NCBI GenBank assembly: GCA_013396995.1
Contig: VWZP01002206.1
Coordinates: 163,206 to 227,205, forward strand
Length of the DNA stretch: 64,000 nucleotides
Reading direction: 5' to 3'
From: Dicaeum eximium
Lineage: Eukaryota > Chordata > Aves > Passeriformes > Dicaeidae
The position numbers were made by a program, and so were the translations under genes. Below, piece by piece: positions 38,914-48,408 of this stretch (within the stretch, counting starts at the first letter, position 1; each line of letters begins with the position of its first letter). Under the pieces are notes generated by a model, which saw only the letters and a program-made list of their open reading frames with translations, had not been told where the DNA came from and did no database searches.

Positions 38914-38922
38914 GTTGGCCAG

Positions 38923-38943
38923 ATGCAGTGGGGCATGGAGTGA
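38923..38943 (+). promoter_or_regulatory. upstream ORF in the NEXMIF 5' leader
   Basis: A six-codon frame (MQWGME then TGA) lies entirely within the presumed exon and ends 19 bases before the NEXMIF start codon. A second ATG lies inside it in the same frame. If the leader includes this segment, such a short uORF could reduce initiation at the main start. This is inference; it depends on the exon boundary at 38914. Confidence 0.45.
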
Positions 38944-38962
38944 ACAGAAAGAGGTTAAATTG

Positions 38963-39038
38963 ATGGATGACCAACAAGAGCAGGATTGTGCCTCAGAAGA
39001 CCAAGAAACTATCCTGATTAATGGGGTGAAAGAAAATG
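38963..39038 (+). CDS. NEXMIF: NEXMIF first coding exon (codons 1-25 plus one base)
   Basis: This segment encodes the N-terminus of neurite extension and migration factor: 25 codons beginning MDDQQEQ and ending LINGVKEN, then one base of codon 26. The LINGVKEN stretch and the MD-QQ start match the N-terminus of mammalian NEXMIF as I remember it, which fixes the start codon. The start context is only moderate (T at -3, G at +4). The exon ends in a canonical donor (AATG followed by GTAAGG), leaving phase 1. Joining to the acceptor at 42705-42706 makes codon 26 GAG and enters the frame of the giant exon. No in-frame stop lies between the likely exon start at 38914 and the ATG, so an N-terminal extension through an unseen exon 1 cannot be excluded from this window, but family homology argues against it. 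Confidence 0.88.
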
Positions 39039-39888
39039 GTAAGGAACTTAATTATGGTACATGAGGGAGCAGTGACAACTTGGAAGCCAACTTATTTTCC
39101 TAATTCCTTCTGTGCATTTAATATTAGCAGTTTGTGGGTATCTCTGCAGTGTGGAGCAGGAGAGTAAATGGGTGTTTTCTGCACAGGAATCATTCCAGCC
39201 ATAAATCTACACCTTCTTAGGCCTTAACAAGAACTGCTTTTACCTGTGCATGGCTGGAAATGTTCATGTGCACATGCAGTTTGAATTAGAGATTTTCGTT
39301 TGGTTTCTTGGGGGAAAAAAGAAATCCAGGACTTTGTAGCCCCTCTATCTGTTGGGAATCTTTCCCTCTCTTAGCATTATGATCCCATTAGCTAATATTA
39401 GCAAAATTTGGCTGAAGGATACAAACTGGGGGAAGGTTGGAGATGGGGTGGAAGAAAGAAACCAGGATTAGTGGGAAGGAAAGTTTGGATTTGTGAGCTC
39501 GTTCTTGCCTGTGTCCCACCACCCAGCACATGGCAGTCCCTATCCTGTAATCCCTTTTCTGCACAGACAGGTTGTGTTCCTGGGAGCCACAACATGGGTG
39601 AGGAAGGGTCAGCCCTTGCAGCAGCCTCCCAAAATGCTCAACTTTGCCTGTATCTATTTCATTGATTCTATATTTGCTTTCAGAATAACTAATTAGGAGT
39701 AACAGTGCTCAGCTGCCTGAAACCCTGATTGAAATAAATAAGCCTCCGAGCATTTTCTGAGGTCATTGGGACTGTAATCTCCAGCCACAGTAAATGCAGA
39801 GGGGAGGCAGAGCCTGATGCTTTCATTCTTCAGTGTGTTTTATGTTTAATTTCTTGGCTTTTTACATTTTGTATTGGCCCATAAATCT

Positions 39889-39978
39889 TTAGATAGATAG
39901 ATAGATAGATACATAGATACATAGATAGATAGATAGATACATAGATAGATAGATAGATACATAGATACATAGATAGAT
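39889..39978. repeat. compound (TAGA)n/(TACA) microsatellite
   Basis: Around 22 tetranucleotide units in which TACA units interrupt TAGA blocks at fairly regular spacing, giving a higher-order pattern. It lies in a NEXMIF intron. Confidence 0.95.
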
Positions 39979-40424
39979 TTTATTTATATATAAATTTGAT
40001 CCTGTTAGATGTCAGGGACTTGGTCCTCTGACATATGTTCAGCTCTGTCAGCTCTAAACAAAGTGGTAGAGACAAATTTTCTTGTTCTTTGCTAAAACCT
40101 TGGAGCAACTCCAGCCCCGTGGGTGCCCATGAGGACCCCACAGCTCGTGCTGGTGGCAGGTGAGGCACATGCTCACACTTGCCCCTGGGATGTAATTTGG
40201 GAGGTGTCTGTCCCTATCAGCCCATCTCCATCCTGACTCCACAGGGTAAAGCTGCAGCTGCTGGAGCTGCAGAGGGATTTTGTAGCCATGGTCCCTTTGT
40301 CTGATCCAGGGGACAACAAAATCAGTGCTGCCCTGATCAGTAAGGAGGGGATTTTTAGAACCTTGTACCACTTCCATGAAATTAAATTAAACAGGGCTTA
40401 AAAAGTGCTTTAATTAGACATAAC

Positions 40425-40660
40425 ACTGTAGAGTGCTTTAGGTTAGAAGAGACCTTAAAGCCCATCCAGTGACACTCCCTGGAAAACACTTTCCACTGTC
40501 CCAGGCTGCTCCAAGCCCCGACTAGCCTGGCCTTGGACACTGCCAGGGATCCAGGGGCAGCCACAGCTGCTCTGGGCACCCTGTGCCAAGGCCTGCCCAC
40601 CCTCAGAGCTAAGAATTCCTTCCCCATATCCCATCCCAGCCTCCCCCCTGTCAGTTTAAA
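40425..40660 (-). mobile_element. CR1 LINE 3' fragment, antisense, inside a NEXMIF intron
   Basis: The plus strand shows the complement of the CR1 tail and the GCAGCCACAGCTGCTCTGGG module, continuing to about CCTGTCAGTTTAAA. It lies in the intron between the first two coding exons, opposite to transcription. Confidence 0.92.
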
Positions 40661-42706
40661 CTTTCAGTTTGAACACTGGTGTGTGGGAGTTGCTGCTGAA
40701 TCCAAGGCCAGGAGCCAGCACAAAGCTCTGGAGCTGCCACCTCCCCTTGCCCATGTGCTGTTGGATGGATGCTGAGGGAAACTGGGAAAAGTGGTTTTGC
40801 TTCTCCAGCATTTTCTGTGTGAACTGTATTCCCTTGGAGCAGCAGTTGAACACAGGCCTGATTTGAGGCTGATAGGAGTCCCAGAAAATCAGGCTTTGGC
40901 ATTTGTATTTCACAAGAGTTAAGTTCACTCACAGAAGTATTAACCAAAATAAACGCCCAGAGACAGTTTATTTTATATAATAGCAGCTTTGGCTATTGAA
41001 TGCAGCTTTTGAGATTGAATTTCAGCTTTCTGCCTCCCCCTTCTTTGAGTCTTACAGCATTCACAGACATTCTTCTTTTATCCTCAAATTTTCCATGCTT
41101 CCTGTCAGCTCCAAGAAGATTTTTATTTTGTTTCACTTCTGAAGTGGAACTGCACTGGTTAATTTGTTTTGGTGCTTAAGGAAAAAGATACCACCTCTGC
41201 ATTTCTGATCTGAAGACTGGTGGGAGGGACTCAAAGATCAGCTTTTTTATTTATTTCCCTTTTTTAACCGTTTTCAAGCAAGCTGTTCATGTTGAAGATG
41301 ATGACAGGCATTGCATTGCACTTTTGGTTGGAGTTGGGGAATCTCTGGGAAGAGGTTTAACGTCCTGGGAGCGCTGCGAGGCTCCAGCTGCAGTTTGTGC
41401 TTTGTTCAGACTTCACTGATGGCTCCATTCCTAAGGCCCCTGGAGCACAAAACTTATGGGAGTGTTTGGGATGAAATTATGGGGGCTTTGACCTCGTGCT
41501 TGGCACAGGCAGGCACCCCACTCCTTCCATGGCATCCTGTTCCTTTCCATCCTCCCCACCTGGGGGGTTTCCCATCGTGCTGGTGGTGCCTCTGCCAGCA
41601 CAAACCTCGCCTCCCAGGCTGCCAAGGATGCAGGAGACTCACTTTCCTCTCAGTCTGGAATAAGAGCACTTGTGGAGGGTTGCAGCAGCCAACTAAATCC
41701 CTTTGCATGCCCTATTTAATGCCACATCCTGGTGCTCCAGTTGTGTTTTAAAGCACTTGTCCCTCCTTGGAAAGCTTTGGCTCTCGCCCCTCTGCCTTCA
41801 GTGAAGCCACCAAAAAGGAAAGACCCGAGCCATGACAAAAGCTCTGAGTCGGCAGAGCTCTCTGGCTGGGATGAATGCACTCATTGGAATATATTTTTTT
41901 TTAATACAGAGATATCAGAGCGTGTTCATGGATGAAAAGACATCGTATTTAAATTTCAAGGGTCATACCGTCCGTTGAGCCAGGAGTCAGATAAAAGCAC
42001 ATTCATAACTTTATTCTGCCATAAAAGAAGCGCAACGAGGTAAAACTAAAAAAAAATCCTTAGGTTAAAAAATCCTTACATGACTAAAAAGGCATTTTTA
42101 GCGATTAGGGAAGAATGGCAAACCCCACAATAATTCTAACAATAATTGCTTTAAACTCTGTATTATCTTCTACCTTCCCTTGGCGTGGACAGTGACAAAA
42201 AGACCGCTGGGTTTTTAAAATCAGCCATCACTTCCTGACTCCGGAGCAGTAAAGCAGCTCAGGTGTGTGCAAGCTCAGACCCTGCAGGGGGGGTGCTTTG
42301 TTGCTTTAAGAATCTTACTTTCCCGTTAATTTTTTCAGTGTTAATGAGAACATTTTTATTAGGCTTGTTTTGTTTTTTTAATAACATTGTGAGGTTTGAG
42401 AGGCAGTTTCCAGGTAACCGTATGGATATGAGGAGGGAAGAGCGGATGCGTTGCGTGTTTTAAACGTGCTCTTGTACCTCTTCCAGCTGGCTGCAGGGAG
42501 CAGCCTGTTTACCTCTGTCTTCCATGCACATCACCACGTTAACTGGATCCAGGAGGGAAGGACCTCTGGGAAGGGCTTCCCAAAGGAGGAGAGACTGGGG
42601 AAAAGTCACCACCAAGCGCTGGGAGAAGGGGAGCAGGGTGGCGAGCCTGGCACCTACAAGGGTGGTAACCCCTCTCTCTTTTTCTTCCTTTCCTCCATCC
42701 CCGCAG

Positions 42707-45700
42707 AGTCGCACGCCCTGGACGGCGATGAGAGGCCCTGCAGCGCTGCCGAGGCAGCGGCGCCGTTCCCGGCGCTGAGCGCGGCTCCCAAGGAGGGCCC
42801 CGCGTGCCACCGCGCCCTGACGGCCAAGAAGCCCTGCCTGCTGAGCCCCCAGTCGCCGCTGCGCCTCACGGATGTCCCCGAGCACGCCTCGGACGACTCC
42901 TCCGCCCACGCCATCTCCCTGACGTCCTGCGTGACCAAGGGCATGAGCTCCTGGTCGCTGCCGGGCGACTGCGAGAAGGCTCCTTTCACCATGATGGAGC
43001 CCGGGGGGATGTCGGCGCTGACGGGAGACTGCCTGATGCAGCCGAGCCGGACCTGTCTGGGCTGCTTCATTGAATCCAAGGACGGCATTGATGCGGAGCC
43101 GGGAATAAGCTTGAAAGTGGGGGATATAAATAGGGATTATGACACCTGTTCGGTCTCTGATATAGGGATTCACTGCATGAGCACAGGAGAAACCATGAGA
43201 TATGGGGATCAACTGCTTTCAGACCAGCTTTTAAGCTTCCCTATGCATAAATCGAGGGCAGCGGACAAAAGAGATGCAGAAAAATCTGACAGTGATTCAG
43301 AGGACCCCACTCAGAAAAATTATTACGAGGGATTACTATTAGACAAATGCAATGGTGAGGAACCTTTACTAACAAATCCCAACCAGGAATGGGGCTATTT
43401 TGAATCTTTCATTAGTGAAAGTAAAATTGAGCTGCTTGACCTATGCTCCAAAAATGAGCTTTCTGTAAATCTGTTTTCTGAGGAAGACGTGGACAATTAC
43501 ATGTTTGATGATGATGATTCCACCTTGGGAAGTGATGTGTGCTCCCTAAAGATTAGATACGAATCTTTCCAGGACAATGTGCGGGAGAAGACCACCACCC
43601 TACAAGAGGACGCCCAGTTCAACTTCTTCCCCAGCGTGTTCAGCAACTGCACCAAAAGGGACAGCAGGAGCACCCTGAAAAGGGGGCCCAGCGGTGCCAC
43701 CGACCCTTCTCAATTCAAATCCGAGGAAGGCATCATCTGGGGGGAGGAGGAGGAGGACGGCGAGGAAGAGGACGGTGAGGAGGAGGAGAAAGCTGCCTTA
43801 AATAAATCTTGCAACAGCACAGAGATGGTGCAGTACGTGGGCTCCAAGAGGAGCCACTTCTTGGACTCGGTGAATTCCACGGAGGACTCCGGGGAGTTCA
43901 GCGACGACAGCACTTGCACGGAGTCCTCCTACGACGTGCTGCGGGATATCAAGGACTGCAGCCGGTACCTGGCCCGGGACCACTCCGGCTCCTTCATCCA
44001 GCAGAACTACGGGTTGCGGGCGAAGAGGAAAGTGCGATACAGCGATGACTACCTGTACGATGTGGACTCCATCGAGAACGAGAAGATCCTGGACAAGAAG
44101 GAGTGGCTCCCGGACGGGCCCAAGGAGGAGGACGATGACGAGTGGTGCCCCAAGAAACGGCGAAAAGTCTCTCGCAAGGAGCCCCCCGTGATCATCAAGT
44201 ACATCATCATTAACAGGTTTAAAGGGGAGAAGCATATGCTGGTGAAGCTCAGCAAAGTGGATGCCAACGAGACAACTGTTACTCTGAACGAGGAGCTGCT
44301 CAGCAAATACAAGAAGCTGGCCCCACTGAAGGGCTTCTGGCAGGAGAGGCAGCAGAGCCGGCTGGATTTGCTCAGATCGTCTCTCTACCACAAGCAGAAT
44401 TTCTATCTTAACGGCTCAGATGCTTCATTCCTCCCTCACCCACGGAAGCGAAAATGCAAGCTAGCAAACAGGCACCGGATTCAAAGAATTAAAGCCATCG
44501 AGCAATCAGTGAACAAGCTGGGCTCTTGCTCCTCTGATCACAAGCAGCCTTGCAGCAGTAAGGAGGACGTGGGCCTGAAAGGGCTGCCGGCATTAGCCAT
44601 TGCCACCCCCAGCTGTGCCAACGGATTACACGTCCACGACATCGCGGGCATCGCCGTGAAATGCAAACCGCAGGAGCGGGAGCACAAGGGGACGGAGCGG
44701 AAAGTGCTCCGCAGAATCAAATTCAAAAGCGAAGCCAGGTTGAAGTGCAAGAAGATAAAAGCTGCCACCAGTACGGCAGAAGAATCCCCAGTGCTGGAAA
44801 ACCAGGACTCCGCAGCGCGTCTGAAGGACGAAAACAGTCCCTGTGCTTCAGACAGCTCCCATCTCCCCGAGTGCCACGAGGATAAGGTTGCTAAAAATTC
44901 TCCTTTCCTACCATCCACCTCCTCTTCAGACAAGCCTCTGCCATCTGCTAATATCACCACCAATGTACCCATGATCCCCGGAGGGTATCTGCAGACGTTG
45001 TTAGACGCTTCTGATCTGTCGAGCAACACCGGTATCCCGTACTTCGCCCAGCACCCCTCCGAGCAGCAGCAGCACCCCCTCCCCAGCATCGTCCCGCCGG
45101 AAAAGCCCTTCCCGTCCCTGCAGCCGGCACAGAGCTGCGTGCTCTCCCCGCCCTCCGAGTCGGAGCTGCAGCAGTCGCCCGGCCACTTGGAGATGGAGCA
45201 GGGCGGCTTCGGCAGCATGTGGCCGGCCAGCAAGGGCAGCGAGCACCAGGACTTCCCCGGGGACATGCCGGAGGCGGCCGGAATGCCAAGTGAGTTCGCC
45301 CCGGGCACGGACGGCCTCTCCGCCTCTGGATATACTCAAGTCAATCTGAATAGCGGCAAATTGCTATACCAAAAAAATTACATGCCGGATAGCCAACAAG
45401 TGCAGTCTGATGATTCTTATCAGTCATGTCATTTCAATAATGGAGAGGGGCGCTTTCATTTCCAACGAGGTACACTCAGTACAGATGATGGCAGGCTCAT
45501 TAGTTTTGATTCAGTGGGTTCATTGTCAGTTAGTTCTAGCAATTACAGTTCTTTAAGTTTAAAGTCTTGTGAAAAGGATGGCGAGGATGATATTAATGAT
45601 GATTTCTTGGCCCACTGCAGTCCCAAGCTAGTGATCCAGCAGAGCATAGATGAAATCACCCCTTTGAAGGAGTCCACGGACCTTTTAGACATTTCCAACT

Positions 45701-46976
45701 TCACGCCTGATAGGTTCCGCCAGTCGTCGCTTTCGGAGATGTCCCCTCCAGACACTCCCAACCTGTCCCCACAGATAGCTGGCTCCGATGCCAAGCCTCT
45801 GGGCACCCTGAAGGGCTTTCAGGAGAGCCCCCAGGCCTCCCTCAATAGTTCCGAGAAGGTCAAGTGGAACTGTGGGGTCCTGCAGACCGAGGATCAGACA
45901 GATAATGGGTTTGCTTTAAATAATCACCAGTTCCAGTTCCATATGTTCAACGATGAAGATTCTGTCAGCCTTCTCGAAAAGAGTCCATGCTTGTCAACAT
46001 TTAATGAGCCATCTGGTCAAATTAGCACCAATAGCAAAGTGTCAAAATCGAAGAGGAAAAGTTCATCCAGCAAGAATGTGGGTACAAACCAAAGCTCTTC
46101 CCAGAAAGCCACCCGGAAAAAATCACCCAAAACCAACAAAGGAACTGATAAGCCACAAGGGAAAAACTCCAGGCAGGCACCCAAATCCACCAGGAAAGGG
46201 AAAAATGCAGCAGGAGTCAATGGCGAGAAGGCTCCAGCTGTTGGTGGCAGGGCAGTCACTCAGCTGGGCACCGTGGCCACGGCCACCAAGGGCATGGCCG
46301 AGGGCACTCAGCACTGCAGCCCGGCAGGGGTGAAGCTGGGCAAGCACAACGGGCTCTCTGGAGAGTGGGCACTGGGAAAAGAGGGGGGCACGGGCTGGTC
46401 GGAAGCCAGCCTGGGCAACGCCACCAGCCTCCTGGACGACGACCAGAGGGAGTTCGAGGAACCTTCCAATATCCTGTCCAACATCGCGTCGGGAATGGCC
46501 GATGTCCAGAGGTTCATGATGGCCTCCATTGAGCCCTTGTGGGGGCCCGTCAGCCACAACAGCGTTCCAGACATATTCCGGTCACCGGAGTCCAACAGCC
46601 TGAAACTGAAAACTCTTAAAATTTTGGCAGGGACGTCCCAAGAGTCGAAGAAGAAGGCGAACGGTGGCTCGCCGGGGGCAGCGAAGAACCACAAGTCAAA
46701 CAACAAGGGCTCAAGCAAAAACAGCAAAGCTGTGACCTGCGACCCCGGTCGCCCCAACTGCTCCACCGGGTTCACCACAGACATTCACGCTCCCTTTTTT
46801 GATAAAAACTATAGTAACCTGAGCACTTTAGGCAATAATGGACCTACCCATAAAAAACTCTACCGTCATAAATCCAGTTCGAAATCACTGAGGGATGAGA
46901 ACTGTAAAATCAAGCGGATGGACCGTGAACAGCCCCACAAGGACCCACCCGTGACAGCTGCTTTTGAGAAACTGAG
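42707..46976 (+). CDS. NEXMIF: NEXMIF giant coding exon (residues 26-1449)
   Basis: This exon holds most of NEXMIF (KIAA2022), a nuclear protein that in mammals promotes neurite outgrowth and neuronal migration; its loss causes X-linked intellectual disability with epilepsy (family knowledge). Recognisable blocks in order: a conserved segment around MEPGGMSALTGDCLMQPSRT (about residues 115-140); a Glu/Asp-rich run at 372-387; an acidic stretch followed by the basic nuclear localisation motif KKRRKV at 508-513, then the VIIKYIIINRFKGEK block; MIPGGYLQTLLDASDLS at about 781-797; Ser/Lys-rich low-complexity sequence around 1110-1190; the ASGMADVQRFMMASIEPLW block ending about residue 1304; and GNNGPTHKKLYRHKSSSK near the end. 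The protein is mostly hydrophilic, with no signal peptide or membrane segment. The open frame extends upstream to 42451, but that part is intron: the polypyrimidine tract and CAG acceptor end at 42706. GC content varies strongly along the exon. Confidence 0.96.
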
Positions 46977-47725
46977 GTAATGCTGCACCAAACTGGCTGG
47001 AATGCCCCTAACCTCCCTCCCACCTGCTAGGCCTGCTGTTCCTCAGTTTTTCCTTCCTGAAAGCAAAAGTTTGCATGAAAAAAAAAAAAAAAAGACATTC
47101 CCCTTTTACAGTTTTGGTTGGTTTTGGTTTTGGGGTTGGTTTCTTTTTTTGTTTGTTTGGGTTTTTTTAATTATTATTTTTAAATGCATGAAAATACTTA
47201 TGACTTGCAAGCTACCTAAAAGAATGACCAATTTTCTGGCTTGGCTGGGGTTAAAAAAACTAACAAGGCTACTCTTTTCTGCTGTTTGGCTTCTTCAGTT
47301 TTTAATTACTTATTTATTGGGGGAAAAACAAAAACTAAAAAAAAAAAAAAAGCAAAAACAAAAAACAAAAGCAAACCATGATTACACACTCTTTTTCATG
47401 ATTTTGACAAGGAAAGACTTTTTTTTTTTTTTGGAACATTTTGTAAAAAATAAACCACAAAAAAAAAAAAAAGAGGTTCTGCATCCAAAAGCCAAGATCT
47501 CAAAACTTAAAGGCTCTTTACTTTGCAAACGAGAACTCGTTCCTAATTGAGCTTCACGTGGCAATTTCTGAGTGCTTTCTGGCCCCCTCTGCTGTTGTGT
47601 CTCCTAACCTGCATCATCTAAAGCTGCATCTTCTCTACCCGCCCGCCTTTAGCGCGTTCGCTCCGTCGTGGTGACTCCAGACGAGCTAACTAAGATGGCA
47701 TCAAATATTTGATTTTTTCCTGCAG
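46977..47725 (+). other. NEXMIF: NEXMIF last intron, with stop codon inside the donor
   Basis: The intron of 749 bases has donor GTAATG at 46977 and acceptor TGCAG ending at 47725, phase 2. Read without splicing, the frame meets TAA at 46978-46980, two bases into the exon-intron boundary codon, giving a 1449-residue product. The intron contains several A-runs (about 47077-47092, 47338-47352, 47459-47473) and T-runs. Confidence 0.82.
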
Positions 47726-47921
47726 GGAATCAGACTCCATTCTTCTTAAAGCAGAAACAACATTTTTGGGTTTTCCTGTATTTGAAGAAGAGACTCCCTT
47801 TTCTAGAAAGACGGTTGATGTTTGGTTCTTTTCTTACCATTTTTTTTTCCGGTTGTTTTTTTCTTTTTTTTTCCCCATCAGTTCCTTTTCGAAATCTGCC
47901 TTGTGGTCTGTTGAAATGTAA
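47726..47921 (+). CDS. NEXMIF: NEXMIF terminal coding exon (residues 1449-1513 and stop)
   Basis: The exon follows a good acceptor (T-rich tract, then TGCAG at 47721-47725). Its first base completes the AGG codon begun at 46975-46976 and the frame continues as ESDSILLKAETTF. The LLKAETTF and PVFEEET segments match the C-terminus of mammalian NEXMIF as I remember it, so this exon is real even though the giant exon meets a stop inside its own donor. After EEET the bird frame departs from the mammalian ending and runs about 41 residues through T-rich DNA. That gives a Phe-rich tail (1473-1513) before TAA at 47919-47921. A TGA at 47816-47818, in another frame, sits where the mammalian stop is expected. 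The tail may be a genuine extension or the product of a one-base indel or error. Confidence 0.8.
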
Positions 47922-48091
47922 GTGCTGAAATGAAGAGTTTGAAATTGTGGGAATTTTATTATTTGAAAGCAAACCTAATCTGGTATTCTCTGTGAAAGAC
48001 TGTTTTAAAAGTCATACTGTTGTACAGTAGTTTATGCACTATTACCCACAACAACAAAAAATTGTGCCAAACTATGAACAAGTGACTGTAT

Positions 48092-48099
48092 TGTATATA
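48092..48099 (+). promoter_or_regulatory. Pumilio-type element TGTATATA in the 3' UTR
   Basis: The sequence is an exact match to the TGTANATA Pumilio recognition consensus, lying in AT-rich UTR 171 bases after the stop. Such an 8-mer occurs by chance in AT-rich DNA, so function is unproven. Confidence 0.35.
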
Positions 48100-48348
48100 T
48101 TTTTACTTCTCTATCAACATTGGGTTGTGAGTGTTTTCTGCAGCTATGCCTTTTGGTTTTACTAGAAACATTCCAGTTGTTAAGTACTAACCACCCCCCT
48201 TCGAAAGCACCTGTAACTCACAATGAAAAACGATATTGTTCACTCATACAACTTACCAAAAGTTTTATGGACATGACTAGAAGTGTGCCAAATTTACTTA
48301 CCTCATTTCATGGATTCACCTTGTGGTTTAAAGCTCATAAAGGATTTA

Positions 48349-48408
48349 AAAAAAAAAAAAGAAACAAGAAAAACAAAAAAGGGGGAAAAAAAAAAAGAAA
48401 AAAAGGAA
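48349..48408. repeat. A-rich low-complexity tract in the 3' UTR
   Basis: Interrupted A-runs on the transcript strand. Together with the similar tract at 53586-53638 it could cause internal oligo-dT priming in cDNA data. Confidence 0.85.

Larger units (their letters stand above)
39039..42706 (+). other. NEXMIF: NEXMIF intron between first and second coding exons
   Basis: The intron of 3668 bases has a GTAAGG donor and an acceptor with a long C/T tract ending CCGCAG, phase 1. It carries a TAGA/TACA microsatellite at 39889-39978 and an antisense CR1 fragment at 40425-40660. I see nothing coding in the remainder. The last 256 bases happen to be open in the frame of the giant exon, which would mislead a gene finder into starting at 42451. 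Confidence 0.85.

Noticed and set aside
38795..38962. Upstream part of the frame running into the first coding exon, with a hydrophobic stretch
   Set aside because: Most of it precedes the likely acceptor at 38913, and the conserved protein starts at the ATG at 38963.
42451..42706. In-frame N-terminal extension of the giant exon beginning MRVLNVLLYLF, resembling a signal peptide
   Set aside because: It lies in intron sequence just before a strong polypyrimidine tract and CAG acceptor. The separate exon at 38963 carries the conserved NEXMIF N-terminus in matching phase, and NEXMIF is nuclear, not secreted.
42460..43212. 250-codon minus-strand frame opposite the start of the giant exon
   Set aside because: Shadow of a GC-rich coding exon on the other strand; no family resemblance. 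The same applies to other minus-strand frames at 43798-44391, 44538-45308 and 46308-46784.
47002..47550. 182-codon frame in the last NEXMIF intron
   Set aside because: Composed of translated poly-A and poly-T runs (Lys and Phe/Leu stretches); an artefact of low complexity.
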